A DNA stretch of 46,430 nucleotides from Alcanivorax sp. UBA4485 (GCA_002389055.1 DGNT01000134.1:1-46430); one strand, 5' to 3'; shown: positions 25,601 to 33,933, counted from the stretch's first letter. Made by a program: numbers and translations. The notes: generated by a model from the letters alone, not told the origin.

Positions 25601-25798
25601 TTCCTGCTCGATCAGAATCTCTTTTTCCACGTCCTGGGGCGTAGCACCGGGCCAGGTGGTCTGGACCGTGATGGTGCGCACTTCCAGATCGGGAATCATC
25701 TGCACCGGAATGCGCAACGCCGCGAGCACGCCGAGAATGGTGATGATCAACACCACCACGGTCATCAGGGTGCCGTTGCGGACAATCTTCTCAAACAC
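22658..25798 (-). CDS. RND-superfamily efflux pump, inner-membrane subunit
   Basis: The 1046-residue protein has the full RND plan: TM1 at residues 12-30, a first periplasmic loop, TM2-6, a second loop and TM8-12. Segments include GPMISLAV-like porter elements (NGEPVISLAVRRETG), a TM4 motif AIGMTLDNSIVVLES and a TM10 motif TVVNNPILIVHEA. Compared with AcrB, the second TM4 Asp is Asn and the TM10 Lys is Asn, so proton coupling would rest on one Asp. The substrate is unknown. It follows its adaptor by 9 nt, and no outer-membrane factor gene is adjacent. Confidence 0.9.
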   Translation of the reverse strand: MFEKIVRNGTLMTVVVLIITILGVLAALRIPVQMIPDLEVRTITVQTTWPGATPQDVEKEILIEQEEYLRNIPNLRRLTATARSGDAEIELEFPFGVDITETLIRVNNALSQVPSYPDNVDQPRILSTSFSANAFMYYRVSPQEGNPKDLDMDMMRDFIDDNVRTRMESVNGVSQVELRGGAERQIRVLLDPQKLAERGFTVMQVREALLSRNQDVSGGEVDSGKRRYLLRTVGRFDQVPQLLDLILERRQDSVIRLRDVATVELDHFPVRAESFVNGEPVISLAVRRETGSNVIDIKYAMFDQVDLINQEVLEPAGMRMSLISDDVRYVEASVANVWTNLAIGAVFATLVMFLFLRSVRVTAVGVVGIPICTIAAFLGLLLAGRTINVISLAGVAFAIGMTLDNSIVVLESIEIERRKGLDRFRASVEGIRKVWPAVFASTMTTVLVFLPVVFIAQEAGQLYSDIAIAVSASILISMLVAMTVIPTLAARLDFRAVFDHDGQDSGWLRRVHALSHWLSATAPRRLATIAATVTGGALVLVLLTPPAEYLPEGEEAKTFASMNAPPGYNLNAMVEIGKEVQAHFLPMVDADPAAWERGELPAPPIRYLNLSIEAQSLRIIAEPVDPDHMEALMDAITAYYERYPGMRAFAARGSIISSNDGGTRSVNLDISGNDLATLYEVAQTAYRRAEAVFENPRIQSQPASLSLAQPLLEVRPDWERAAELGMGAVDIGFTVAALTDGAFMDEFFLGDDKVDIYAYSNAGVDPDLAALPSLPVHTPQGATVPLSSVARLVETVDTSSVRRVNGRRTVTLNIIPPRSVALETGVAMVRNDVIGALREAGEIPPEVNVDISGASDQLQATQEALGGNYVVAVLLVYLLLVAIFTHWGYPLLIMTTIPVGIASGILGLALLNGLGELMPLVGLPGFSQPFDMISMLGFLILMGTVVNNPILIVHEALTNRRGGMAVAESVSEAVRSRLRPIAMTTITTVCGLAPLVLIPGEGTELYRGVGAIVLFGLLGTAIITVTFLPALTATVLRLTERRPASP

Positions 25799-25807
25799 GG
25801 CGAAACC

Positions 25808-26884
25808 TCATTCGGACACCCGCAGCGCGCGGCCGTCGGTCAGGCTTTCGTTGCCGCGCACCACCACCCGGTCGCCGGCGGACAACCCTTCCTTCACGGT
25901 GACCAGATCGGCCAGCCCGTCGCCGATACGGATGCGCTGCTCCCGCGCCACCAGGCCGTCGTCGCCTTCTTCCGCCAGCCACACCGACACCCGGCCGTCC
26001 GGGTAGCGCACCAGAGCGTCGCGGGGCACCGCCAGGCTGGCCTCGTCACCACGCAGGAAGAGGGTGGCGCGCACCGACATCCCCGGCGTCAGCGCCGGCG
26101 GCGACGCCAGCTGCGCCCGCACCAGGAAGGTCCGGGCACTGGGGTCGTTGACCGGCACGATGGCGGAAATGCTGGCCGGGTAGGCCGGGCCGGTGTCGCC
26201 GCCCAGCCGGACTTCCAGCCGGTCGTCCTTGGACACCCTGGGAAAATACTCCTGCGGCACCGCCAGATCGGCGCGCAAATCCTCCAGGCTTACCAGTTCC
26301 AGCACCGGGGTGCCCGGCGTCACCCATTCGCCCACTTCGGTCTGCTTCTGGCTGATCACGCCGTCGAATGGGGCTTTCAAGGAATGGCGGGCGAGCAGGG
26401 CGCTTTGCCGGCGCGCCTCGGCGCGGGCGCCGGCCAGAGAGGAACGGGCCACCTCCACCTCGGATTCCAGGCCGCGCACCTGGGTGGCGGCGATGCTCTG
26501 GCGGGCGGCCAGAGTGCTGGCTTCCTCCAGGCGCCGGCGGGCGTCCGCCAGGGTGGCTTCCGCCTCCGCGGCGGCGGCGCGGGCGCCTTCCAGGGCCAGG
26601 CGGTTCAGCTCCGCGTCCAGCTCCAGCAGCACGTCGCCCTGTTCCATGCGATCGCCCAGGTCCACATTAAGGGTGGTCACCAGGCCGGACACCGACGTCG
26701 AGAGCAACGCCGCGCGGCGGGCGGTCAGGGTGCCGGTGAGCGGCAGGCGTTCTTCCAACTGGCGGGATTCCACGGTGACCAGCGTCACGGGCTCTTTAGC
26801 CCGAACCGATTCCGTCAGCAATAGGGCCGCCAATCCCAAAACCCCGCACCAGACGGCCGGGGCCGAACCTCGCATCAATTGCAT
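25808..26884 (-). CDS. RND efflux periplasmic adaptor (membrane fusion protein)
   Basis: From the ATG at 26884 the protein is 358 residues with a signal peptide ending near VRAKE. A lipoyl half-motif (GLVTTLNVDLGDRMEQGDVL, 20 residues) is followed by an Ala/Glu/Arg-rich coiled-coil hairpin (about residues 95-160). Then come the second lipoyl half (LKAPFDGVISQKQTEVGEWV), the beta-barrel and the membrane-proximal domain. It links the RND pump to an outer-membrane channel. No lipobox Cys is seen, so it is probably not lipid-anchored. The start is uncertain: an ATG at 26875 also fits and neither has a strong ribosome site. Confidence 0.88.
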   Translation of the reverse strand: MQLMRGSAPAVWCGVLGLAALLLTESVRAKEPVTLVTVESRQLEERLPLTGTLTARRAALLSTSVSGLVTTLNVDLGDRMEQGDVLLELDAELNRLALEGARAAAAEAEATLADARRRLEEASTLAARQSIAATQVRGLESEVEVARSSLAGARAEARRQSALLARHSLKAPFDGVISQKQTEVGEWVTPGTPVLELVSLEDLRADLAVPQEYFPRVSKDDRLEVRLGGDTGPAYPASISAIVPVNDPSARTFLVRAQLASPPALTPGMSVRATLFLRGDEASLAVPRDALVRYPDGRVSVWLAEEGDDGLVAREQRIRIGDGLADLVTVKEGLSAGDRVVVRGNESLTDGRALRVSE

Positions 26885-27197
26885 GCTACACACCCCACAC
26901 ACCCTGAAATGATTCGCTTTTACGATTGGACGCATTAGGCCCAAGTGAAGCCGGGGCGGTCAAGGTCGAGCTTACACACTTTAAGAATTTGCACGGTGTT
27001 ATCACGGTTGGCGAAGGGAGACGTGAGGACACCCGGTGATCATCCCCAGACCGGATCAAGTAACGGGAAATTCATATATTTTCTCAGGGTTGGGTATTGA
27101 AACCAGGAAAATTGTTGCTTATTGTCCATTTTATCGAAAATGGGGGTTCCAGGGGTTGGAACATAACGATAATTACAGCAGTGCGCTGTAAGAAGGG
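26885..27197. promoter_or_regulatory. divergent intergenic region at the border of the A+T-richer island
   Basis: This 313-bp gap holds no convincing gene. A possible plus-strand promoter is TTGAAA (27097-27102) with TATTGT (27120-27125) at 17-bp spacing. Just downstream is a perfect 7-bp inverted repeat CCATTTT/AAAATGG (27126-27132, 27137-27143), which would overlap the transcript start and could be an operator. A second -10-like GATAAT is at 27168-27173. Base composition shifts from GC-rich to more A+T-rich across this gap. Confidence 0.35.
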
Positions 27198-28217
27198 ATG
27201 CAACGCAGGATGCGACAGCACAAGCTTCTATCCATGGCGCTGGCCGTGGTGCTCGTGGCGGTTCTCACCGCTGGCTTTACTGGCCGGTCGAGGCCGCATT
27301 ATGTGACTTGGCAGAGCCTGGAGCCTGACATCTGGGCCTCCATTTGGCTGATCAAGACGCATATTGACCCCAACGCCAAAATCTCCCTTTTGCCCCCTGG
27401 AAGTAAAATCACCTCCGGCGTTGCATTCGGTGTTCCAGAAAGTCGCTACCGCCGAGACCAGCAATCTTCCGCCTTTGAAAAACTCCTTTCCCGCCTGGAT
27501 GCCGATAACCCGGATCTTGCCCGCATGGGCTCGATTATTACGTCCTTGGAAACTCTGTCGTGGTCTGCAACGGAAGATCCTCTGCCGCCCGTGATCGAAG
27601 CGGTTTATCGGCAGCTTCAGGAACGTTTTGACCGCGATTATGTGCCCGCCACCTGCTACGGCCAGTTCTTCTCCGAGGTGTATGGCGGTGTGGCGGTACA
27701 GGCTGGCCCCGATGTCATGATGACTAGACTCTCTGAGTTCCTTCAGCAAGCGGAGTCTGATTGTCAATGGGACGGGGCCTATGCCGGTGGCGGGATGCTG
27801 GACTCTCGCCATAACGAAATTGATCTGCTGCCTGTGGCGTCGGTTCTGCAAGCCATTGATGCAGGCAAAAAAGTCGTATTTATCGATACCCGGGAAACTG
27901 ACGAATTCGAGGCCGGGCACATCCCCGGTGCGATCAACCTCAAGCTGCGCGAGGTCAATGAAACAGCGGCGGCGCCGTTGATGGATGCCGACATTGTCGT
28001 CAGCTATTGCCTCAAAGATTTTCGCGGGTATGAGGTGGCCAGAAAACTCAAGCAGCACGGCGTTTCCGGCGCGGTGACTATGAAACCGCATGGCCTGGTC
28101 GGATGGCACGCCCTGGGGCTGCCAACGGCGACGGTGGAGAACGAGCTGCCTGCCACTCAGGAATTGACGGCTTGTGCCGGGAATGTGGATAGCTGCGTGA
28201 CGAAGGAGGCTTTGTGA
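27198..28217 (+). CDS. membrane-anchored ChrB-like / rhodanese two-domain protein
   Basis: The 339-residue protein has an N-terminal signal anchor (about residues 10-27). Residues 35-160 resemble the ChrB-type chromate resistance domain, with WLIKTHIDPNA, then FGVPESRYRR and SAFEKLLSRL; this match is by eye and moderate. Residues 215-320 form a rhodanese domain: IDTRETDEFEAGHIPGAINL and a catalytic Cys in SYCLKDFRGYE. Sulfurtransferase and ChrB domains are also fused in other proteins, which supports the reading. Ten or more other Cys/His residues are scattered. The start is unsure: ATG at 27210 is also possible because AAGGG abuts 27198. It overlaps the next gene (GTGA) and heads the operon. 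Confidence 0.7.
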   Translation: MQRRMRQHKLLSMALAVVLVAVLTAGFTGRSRPHYVTWQSLEPDIWASIWLIKTHIDPNAKISLLPPGSKITSGVAFGVPESRYRRDQQSSAFEKLLSRLDADNPDLARMGSIITSLETLSWSATEDPLPPVIEAVYRQLQERFDRDYVPATCYGQFFSEVYGGVAVQAGPDVMMTRLSEFLQQAESDCQWDGAYAGGGMLDSRHNEIDLLPVASVLQAIDAGKKVVFIDTRETDEFEAGHIPGAINLKLREVNETAAAPLMDADIVVSYCLKDFRGYEVARKLKQHGVSGAVTMKPHGLVGWHALGLPTATVENELPATQELTACAGNVDSCVTKEAL

Positions 28218-28888
28218 GACAGGGTACGTTCCTCTTTTTGTTGACAGTGACCACAGCCATGCTGGCACTGACTGTCTGGACGTGGTGGCAAAGTGCCCAG
28301 CCTACAATGTTGGGCTATGAAGCACTGCCCGCCGGGCAAACCGCTTACCTGTTATCGAAATTGGCGGGCCTGATCAGTGTGCTTCTGCTCTGGTGGCAGT
28401 GCATTCTGGCTGTGGCCTTCCCGCCCCGGCACGCCGCTTGGCATTTGAAAGTGCACAGGGTCAGCGCCGTACTCTTCCTGATGGCGATACTGGTGCACTA
28501 TTCCCTGTTCGTTATCGCTGTCGATGCCCGCCAAGGGCATTTCCCGTTGGCATTGCTCGGGCCTCAGCTCGGTAACTATTTCAAAGTAGCGGTGACAGTA
28601 GGCTGGACGGCATTTGTCGGGCTCTTTCTGGTGTTCCTGGCTGGCATTTTGCGGCGGTATTTGAAGAAAGCCTGGAAATATCTGCATCGGCTTGCCTTTG
28701 GTTTCGCCGTGATGGCCCTTTTGCATGGATTCATGATCGGCTCTGAGACGGCTTCGGGTGAATACGGCGTTTGGTTTGCCGGAATGGCCGGCACACTTAT
28801 CGCCGCCATTCTGGATCGCCTCATCAGTGCTTCAGCATCAAAAAGCAACATGAGCCGTGTGCAGCCAGAGGCAGAGGGGGCGCCGTGA
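28214..28888 (+). CDS. ferric-reductase-like di-heme cytochrome b membrane protein
   Basis: The 224-residue protein has about six membrane helices. Two helices carry paired histidines spaced 13-14 residues apart: HRVSAVLFLMAILVH and HRLAFGFAVMALLH, the bis-heme b pattern of ferric reductases and YedZ/MsrQ. No flavin or NAD domain is attached, as in MsrQ. It would move electrons across the membrane, plausibly to or from the periplasmic domains of the preceding sulfurtransferase. The GTG start overlaps the previous stop (GTGA), and its own TGA overlaps the next GTG. Confidence 0.75.
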   Translation: MRQGTFLFLLTVTTAMLALTVWTWWQSAQPTMLGYEALPAGQTAYLLSKLAGLISVLLLWWQCILAVAFPPRHAAWHLKVHRVSAVLFLMAILVHYSLFVIAVDARQGHFPLALLGPQLGNYFKVAVTVGWTAFVGLFLVFLAGILRRYLKKAWKYLHRLAFGFAVMALLHGFMIGSETASGEYGVWFAGMAGTLIAAILDRLISASASKSNMSRVQPEAEGAP

Positions 28889-29754
28889 AAAGAGGGCTGC
28901 TTTCCTTGTTGCTGATGCTGATCATGGCACCGGCGTGGAGCGACTCCTGTGTGGGTCCAAATAGCGGCCTTTTCATTATGGGGTATCACCCGGAGGCTGG
29001 CTGGCGAATCTACAAGAAAACAGGCAAAAAACAGTGGTCAACGATAAAGACAGGTCTTGAACCCCGCTTGTTTGCCGCTAACGCAAGCACGGGCCGGGTG
29101 GCCTATATCGGTATTGACGGTGACGTGTACTTGAGAACGAAGAGTGGCCGGGAAAACCGGATCATCCTGGCGGAGCCTGCTTTGGCGTTCACTCAGCCCG
29201 CTTTTTCACCTGCCGGTGACAAGCTGTATATGACCGGTTTGATTAAGGGTAATAGCCAGGATACGGACCTGTATGTGTTCGATGTCCAGGAGGAGACATT
29301 GTCCGTCTTGAGCGACCAGCGGTCCGCTCAGTTCGAACCTGAAGTGAAGGGCGATTGGCTCTATTACTCGAATGTGAGCTGTGTAACAGGCTGCGCTGCC
29401 ATTATTCAGGATGTCTGGCGGAGACACATTATCAGTGGCGAGGCGGAGCAATTGACCATGACAAAAGGGATTGCCAGAGAGCCGACTTTCTCCGAAGCCA
29501 GCAAGACCCTTTATTTCAGTAGCAATCAGGCTGGCAACTATCATATCTGGCGTCTGGCAGGGGATGGCGCCGCTGAGCCAGTCACGACCGGTGCCGTGAC
29601 GGATACGTCACCGAAGGTGCCCGAGTCAGGGGAGGCCGTTTACTTTCTTCGTCAGGACCGTACTGGCCAGGCAATAATCTGCCATGACGGCGTTCGGGAA
29701 CGCGGCATAGCCCTTCCTCAAAAGGTAACAAAAATAAGGAATCTGGAGCTATGA
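28885..29754 (+). CDS. exported TolB/WD40-like beta-propeller protein
   Basis: The 289-residue product starts with a clear signal peptide (MKRGLLSLLLMLIMAPAWS). The mature part shows repeats of PD40/TolB type: TQPAFSPAGDKLYMTG, EPEVKGDWLYYSNV, REPTFSEASKTLYFSSN and TSPKVPESGEAVYFLR. These suggest a five- or six-bladed propeller, a fold for protein contacts. Four or more Cys residues (SCVGPN, SCVTGC, ICHDG) fit periplasmic disulfides. GAGGGGG precedes the GTG start. It is coupled to both neighbours by GTGA and ATGA overlaps. Confidence 0.7.
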   Translation: MKRGLLSLLLMLIMAPAWSDSCVGPNSGLFIMGYHPEAGWRIYKKTGKKQWSTIKTGLEPRLFAANASTGRVAYIGIDGDVYLRTKSGRENRIILAEPALAFTQPAFSPAGDKLYMTGLIKGNSQDTDLYVFDVQEETLSVLSDQRSAQFEPEVKGDWLYYSNVSCVTGCAAIIQDVWRRHIISGEAEQLTMTKGIAREPTFSEASKTLYFSSNQAGNYHIWRLAGDGAAEPVTTGAVTDTSPKVPESGEAVYFLRQDRTGQAIICHDGVRERGIALPQKVTKIRNLEL

Positions 29755-30836
29755 AGAAGACGCTGCTCAGGATCGCTATTGCTCTTGCCGGGATCTTGCC
29801 GATGGCGGCTGCCGCCAATGTGGTTATCGGTGATTACAAGACACCAACCTTCAACGTGGCCCAAGGTAAACCTTTTCTGATTCCGGTTACCGTGAATGTG
29901 GCCGGAACGGTTTCCGTGGCTATTTTCAGTCCAGATGGTGATGAGGTACGGGTTCTGGCGGCCCAGAAGGCCACCAAGGGCAAAACCCTGAATTTTGCCT
30001 GGGACGGAAAGGACGCCGAGGGCAAGACGGTTCCCAATGAAGCCTGGCTGCCCAAGGTGACTCTGAAAACGCAAGGCAGGGAATCGGTGTTTGATCCCTC
30101 CCGTAAGAGTGGTGGCGAGGTGATTGATGCCATTGAGCCTGACTTTGGTAATCGTGGCGATCTGTCCTTTACGCTGGAAGCGCCCAGCCGGCTGTTGGTT
30201 CGGGCGGGCCTGAAAAGCGGCCCTCTGATGCAAACAATGGTGAACTGGGCACCCAGAACGTCAGGAAAGAACCGTGTCGCTTGGAACGGGTTCGATCATG
30301 ACAACCAGATCAAACTGCTGGACGACCCACGACTAGGCGTATTGGTCACCGGCTATCGGCTTCCGGATCACACCATCATTACGGAAGGTGGCAGCGATAA
30401 TTATCTTGCCTGGCGGAGAAGCAAGGGCTGGGAATCCGCCATGCCAGACATGAGCAAGATCCCACTTGTCCGGGGCGAAGAGCGCCTGTCCCGGCATTAT
30501 TTTCTACCAAGATCCATTGAGGCCGAACCGCGGGTCAAGGTGACGTTGTCAGGTGACCTGAAGGCGCTGTCAGATAATCGTTATGTTGTTACAGGAAAAA
30601 CCGTTGTCAAAGTCGATATGGACAAGTCGTCGGAATGGGCGATGGCGCAGAGCCAATATGAGATCGGTTTTTTCATCAATGGTGATTTTGTGGCCGAGGA
30701 GGAGCAGGGCTATGTGCCGCTTTCCTGGCAACTGGATACCGATTATCTGGATCAGGGCGAGCATCTGCTCACGGTAAATGTGTCCGGATTTAATGGCGCG
30801 GTTGGAATAAGGTCAATTAAATTGATTAAAGAATAG
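29751..30836 (+). CDS. exported FlgD-Ig-like protein of unknown function
   Basis: The 361-residue protein has a signal peptide (LLRIAIALAGILPMAAAANV). It then carries a FlgD-type Ig domain, visible as VSVAIFSPDGDEVRVL and FAWDGKDAEGKTVPNEAW. A second module has DPSRKSGG, LSFTLEAPSRLLVRAG, NRVAWNGFDHD and YRLPDHTII. That second module is also present in the protein encoded at 30897. The C-terminal 100 residues look like another beta-sandwich (SQYEIGFFINGDFVAEEEQG). Its role is unknown; such domains are common in surface or cell-wall proteins. It overlaps the preceding gene (ATGA). Confidence 0.68.
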   Translation: MKKTLLRIAIALAGILPMAAAANVVIGDYKTPTFNVAQGKPFLIPVTVNVAGTVSVAIFSPDGDEVRVLAAQKATKGKTLNFAWDGKDAEGKTVPNEAWLPKVTLKTQGRESVFDPSRKSGGEVIDAIEPDFGNRGDLSFTLEAPSRLLVRAGLKSGPLMQTMVNWAPRTSGKNRVAWNGFDHDNQIKLLDDPRLGVLVTGYRLPDHTIITEGGSDNYLAWRRSKGWESAMPDMSKIPLVRGEERLSRHYFLPRSIEAEPRVKVTLSGDLKALSDNRYVVTGKTVVKVDMDKSSEWAMAQSQYEIGFFINGDFVAEEEQGYVPLSWQLDTDYLDQGEHLLTVNVSGFNGAVGIRSIKLIKE

Positions 30837-30896
30837 TTCCAGAAAAACCAGAAAATTCATCGTGAAAATACACGTAGGCAGGGAGGCCAGAAAACA

Positions 30897-33479
30897 ATGA
30901 GCGATGCCCCTATAGCGTTGAAATGGAAGCGGACATGGCTGCCACTACCGGCGCTTTTATGCTTACTACTGACTCCACTCTCTGCCAGCGCGGGTTGGTG
31001 GGAAGATCTGACAGGCGTGTCCGTATCGCTGGATACGACCATTAATAACCAGGCAACGGCTGAAGTGCCTGGTCCAGTTCTGGTTAATGGTGATCCTCTT
31101 GCCTGGTCTTTTTCCATAACCAATACAGGGCAGGTTGAGGTCACCAACGCGACACTGTATGAGCAGAACCTATGGGGCGGTTTCTTTCCTTATTACGAGG
31201 AAATATGCGTACTGGAAAGCATTGCTCCCGGTGAGAGTGCGCTCTGTGAGAAGGAAGGGGTTGTGCAGGATGGTCAACGGTCTATTTCGACAATGGTTGT
31301 AGCCCGGGGGCCTGGTTTCTGGCGCCGTACTACCGCCTCTGATGAAGGATATTACTACGGGGTCCCCAGCTACCCGGATCTGAACACAACCATACTATTG
31401 AATGACGAACCGACAGCCGTGATGCCGGGCCCTTCCATAACGGAAGGAGAAGAAGGTCAATTCCACTACGGGCTGGAAAATACCAGTCAGGTTTCCATTG
31501 AAAACCTTCGAGTGACGCATAGCGGGCTTGGCACTGAAAGTGTGGAGATTTGCCAAGTCGAGGAGCTTGTCCCTGCTGGTACGACAAGCTGCTCCTTTGT
31601 TTCACCGATCGAAGAAGGAAGCCATGTCACCGAAGTGCATGTCACGGGTGACGGTCCAGTAGGGCTGACGATAGACGAAACGGTAGCCGTGTACTATGTG
31701 GGTGTGTCGGAAGACAGGCTGGCCGCAATGCCGAAAGCGGTTCCTCAGTCAGGACAGGCTCCTCTGGACGTGACGTTCTCCCCGGACGTTATTACCAGCA
31801 ATGCCATTGAACGTTATGAGTGGGACTTCGAAGGGGATGGCACCTTTGAGCGCTCGGAGACCGTGGGACGAAACCAAAACTTCACCTACCGCAATCCTGG
31901 TGAATTCGAGGCCTCTTTGCGAGTCACGGATAATCTCGGGGAACAGGCGACCGGTTCCGTCACCATTACCGTCGGCAATACGTTGCCAGTCATCACGATA
32001 GCCGAAGCTTCCCCCTCCACAGGGGAGTCGCCCTTGGTCGTTAATTTTACCGTTGCAGCCATGGATAGCGATGGTATTACGGCCGTTGAGCTGGACAGTG
32101 AAGGGGATGGCACCTTTGATCATTCCCAGACCGTCAGTGGCACCACCGTCAATGTGAATCTCCAGCAAGCCTACGAGCAGCCAGGGACTTTCAACCCCGT
32201 TGTCCGGGTTGTCGATAGCCTGGGAGGCGCGACAATCGCGACATTCCCGACCTTGGAAGTACGTGCTTTGGAGGAAGGCTCGCCCTCAGTTGATCTGTCA
32301 CTCTCTCCGGAGTCAGGGGATGTACCGCTGGACGTGACACTCACTGCCAGCGCCAGCGACCCGGATGATTTGGGGATGACCCAGTGGGACTGGGATCTGG
32401 ATGGCGACGGCCAGTTCGACCAGCAAACGACCGGCCCTAGCATCTCTCACCGCTATGAAAGTCCCGGCACCTTCTATCCCCGCGTGCGAGTCACCGCAGA
32501 AGACGGGCAATCCGCTGAAGATGTCGCCAAGTTAGTCACCCAAGCGGAGCTGGAGCTGGATGTATCCACGGATACCATTGATTCCGCCCTTGGTGAATCC
32601 GCCACGATTAACACTTCCTTAACGGGAACAACGCGAGTCAGCCTAAGAATAGAACGTCCGGACGGCTCGTCTGTCGTGACACTTGTTCCCTGGGTCGAGC
32701 GTCAAGCGGGCTCATACAGCGATAGCTGGGGTGGCCGGGATGCGGAGGGCAATATTGTCCAGGAAGGCGAGTACCGTGCTGTCCTGCTTTACGATATTGA
32801 CGGCGAGATTCGCCGCCTCGATCTGGCGACATCAACCGGGGGTAACCAGTACAACCCCAGTCGCAGCACGATTCCGTCCAGTTTTGCGCCGATCGCGGGT
32901 GAGCCACTGGAAGTCACTTTCACGCTCAATAGGGCTTCGGAAGTGACCAGTTTTATGGGGCTCTACAACGTCAATACTCGCCTTGTGACGTTCCACCAGC
33001 GAGTTCCTCTTGGGCGCGGCACCCACCGTATTCTCTGGAATGGAGAAGATGACAACGGCAAAACGATTGATCTGCCCACTGGTGAAAGCTTCCTGTTTGG
33101 TATCTGGGGCTGGACATTGCCAGACAATGCCATCTATGTGCGCAGTGGCGCCCATATTAGTGGTTTGACGGTGGCGCCTAGAGTGTTGGCACCGAGCAGT
33201 CGCCCGGATGAAACCAGCAATAAATTCAGCGTAGCGACATTCAATCTCAGTAAACCGGCGTCAGTCAGCCTCACGGTGGATAACGCGGATACCGGTGTCA
33301 GAGTGTATGAGGAACGTGTATCGGGCCTCCAGGCCGGTGAGCAATCGGTAACCTGGAACGGCTATAACGATGACGGGGAACGCGTAGCGCCCGGAGTTTA
33401 CCGCATTGGCATCACACCGATTGATGAGAACGACTTCCGCTCCACCACCCGCTACAGCCTGCAGCAAGTGTACTACTAG
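30897..33479 (+). CDS. large exported PKD / FlgD-Ig multidomain surface protein
   Basis: The 860-residue protein has a signal peptide (residues 12-33). Two Cys-paired CARDB/DUF11-like repeats follow (about 35-150 and 160-270, each with ICxLES/ICQVEEL and a later Cys). Three PKD domains come next, marked by YEWDFEGDGTFE, AVELDSEGDGTFD and QWDWDLDGDGQFD. The C-terminus has FlgD-like Ig modules with WGGRDAEGN, LWNGEDDNGK and TWNGYNDDGERVAPGVYRIG. The middle of this part matches the second module of the preceding protein. It is probably periplasmic or surface-exposed. No anchoring motif is evident. GGGAGG lies upstream of the ATG. Confidence 0.72.
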   Translation: MSDAPIALKWKRTWLPLPALLCLLLTPLSASAGWWEDLTGVSVSLDTTINNQATAEVPGPVLVNGDPLAWSFSITNTGQVEVTNATLYEQNLWGGFFPYYEEICVLESIAPGESALCEKEGVVQDGQRSISTMVVARGPGFWRRTTASDEGYYYGVPSYPDLNTTILLNDEPTAVMPGPSITEGEEGQFHYGLENTSQVSIENLRVTHSGLGTESVEICQVEELVPAGTTSCSFVSPIEEGSHVTEVHVTGDGPVGLTIDETVAVYYVGVSEDRLAAMPKAVPQSGQAPLDVTFSPDVITSNAIERYEWDFEGDGTFERSETVGRNQNFTYRNPGEFEASLRVTDNLGEQATGSVTITVGNTLPVITIAEASPSTGESPLVVNFTVAAMDSDGITAVELDSEGDGTFDHSQTVSGTTVNVNLQQAYEQPGTFNPVVRVVDSLGGATIATFPTLEVRALEEGSPSVDLSLSPESGDVPLDVTLTASASDPDDLGMTQWDWDLDGDGQFDQQTTGPSISHRYESPGTFYPRVRVTAEDGQSAEDVAKLVTQAELELDVSTDTIDSALGESATINTSLTGTTRVSLRIERPDGSSVVTLVPWVERQAGSYSDSWGGRDAEGNIVQEGEYRAVLLYDIDGEIRRLDLATSTGGNQYNPSRSTIPSSFAPIAGEPLEVTFTLNRASEVTSFMGLYNVNTRLVTFHQRVPLGRGTHRILWNGEDDNGKTIDLPTGESFLFGIWGWTLPDNAIYVRSGAHISGLTVAPRVLAPSSRPDETSNKFSVATFNLSKPASVSLTVDNADTGVRVYEERVSGLQAGEQSVTWNGYNDDGERVAPGVYRIGITPIDENDFRSTTRYSLQQVYY

Positions 33480-33490
33480 GGAGGGTAGGC

Positions 33491-33928
33491 ATGATGACTT
33501 TCATAAAGAGCAGCATGAAGAGAATCACTGCACCAGCGTGCCGCTATCTCGTGTTGGCGTTTTCTTTCTTGGTGTTATCGGTGGCGGCATATGCGGAGAC
33601 CAGCCTGACGCCGGAGCGGTATGTACTGCTGGATCAGCAAATCAAGCAACACACCGTGGACGGTATGGCGGCGCGGCTGTCTGCTCTACAGCAGGCGCCT
33701 TATGACAGAGAGGGGCAGGCCGCATTGTCCAATAGCGTGCAGAGGCAGATACAGAATGCCCTGACAGAGCAGGGGATCACTATGACAGAGTTTCTGAGCT
33801 ATGGCGCCCAACATGCGGATAGCATCAGCACCTGGCTGGATGAACACGCCGCTTATCAGGATATCTACGATGACATTACCCGCCAGCGTGAACGTCTGTC
33901 GGGTCAACTCCAGGCGATACAGGAGTAG
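33491..33928 (+). CDS. small exported helical protein, unknown
   Basis: I do not recognise this 145-residue protein. It has a signal peptide ending AYAE, near residue 36. The mature part is predominantly helical and charged (QQIKQHTVDGMAARLSALQQ, then RQIQNALTEQG and RQRERLSGQLQAIQE), with no Cys after the signal. It starts 11 bp after the PKD gene and ends 5 bp before the RHS gene, so it is clearly in the same operon. A chaperone or adaptor for the RHS protein is possible but unsupported. Confidence 0.6.
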   Translation: MMTFIKSSMKRITAPACRYLVLAFSFLVLSVAAYAETSLTPERYVLLDQQIKQHTVDGMAARLSALQQAPYDREGQAALSNSVQRQIQNALTEQGITMTEFLSYGAQHADSISTWLDEHAAYQDIYDDITRQRERLSGQLQAIQE

Positions 33929-33933
33929 CAAGG

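Noticed and set aside
23468..26824. Long open frames (567 and 534 codons) antisense to the RND pump and adaptor
   Set aside because: The products are low-complexity and the minus-strand genes have complete domain structure, so these are shadow frames.
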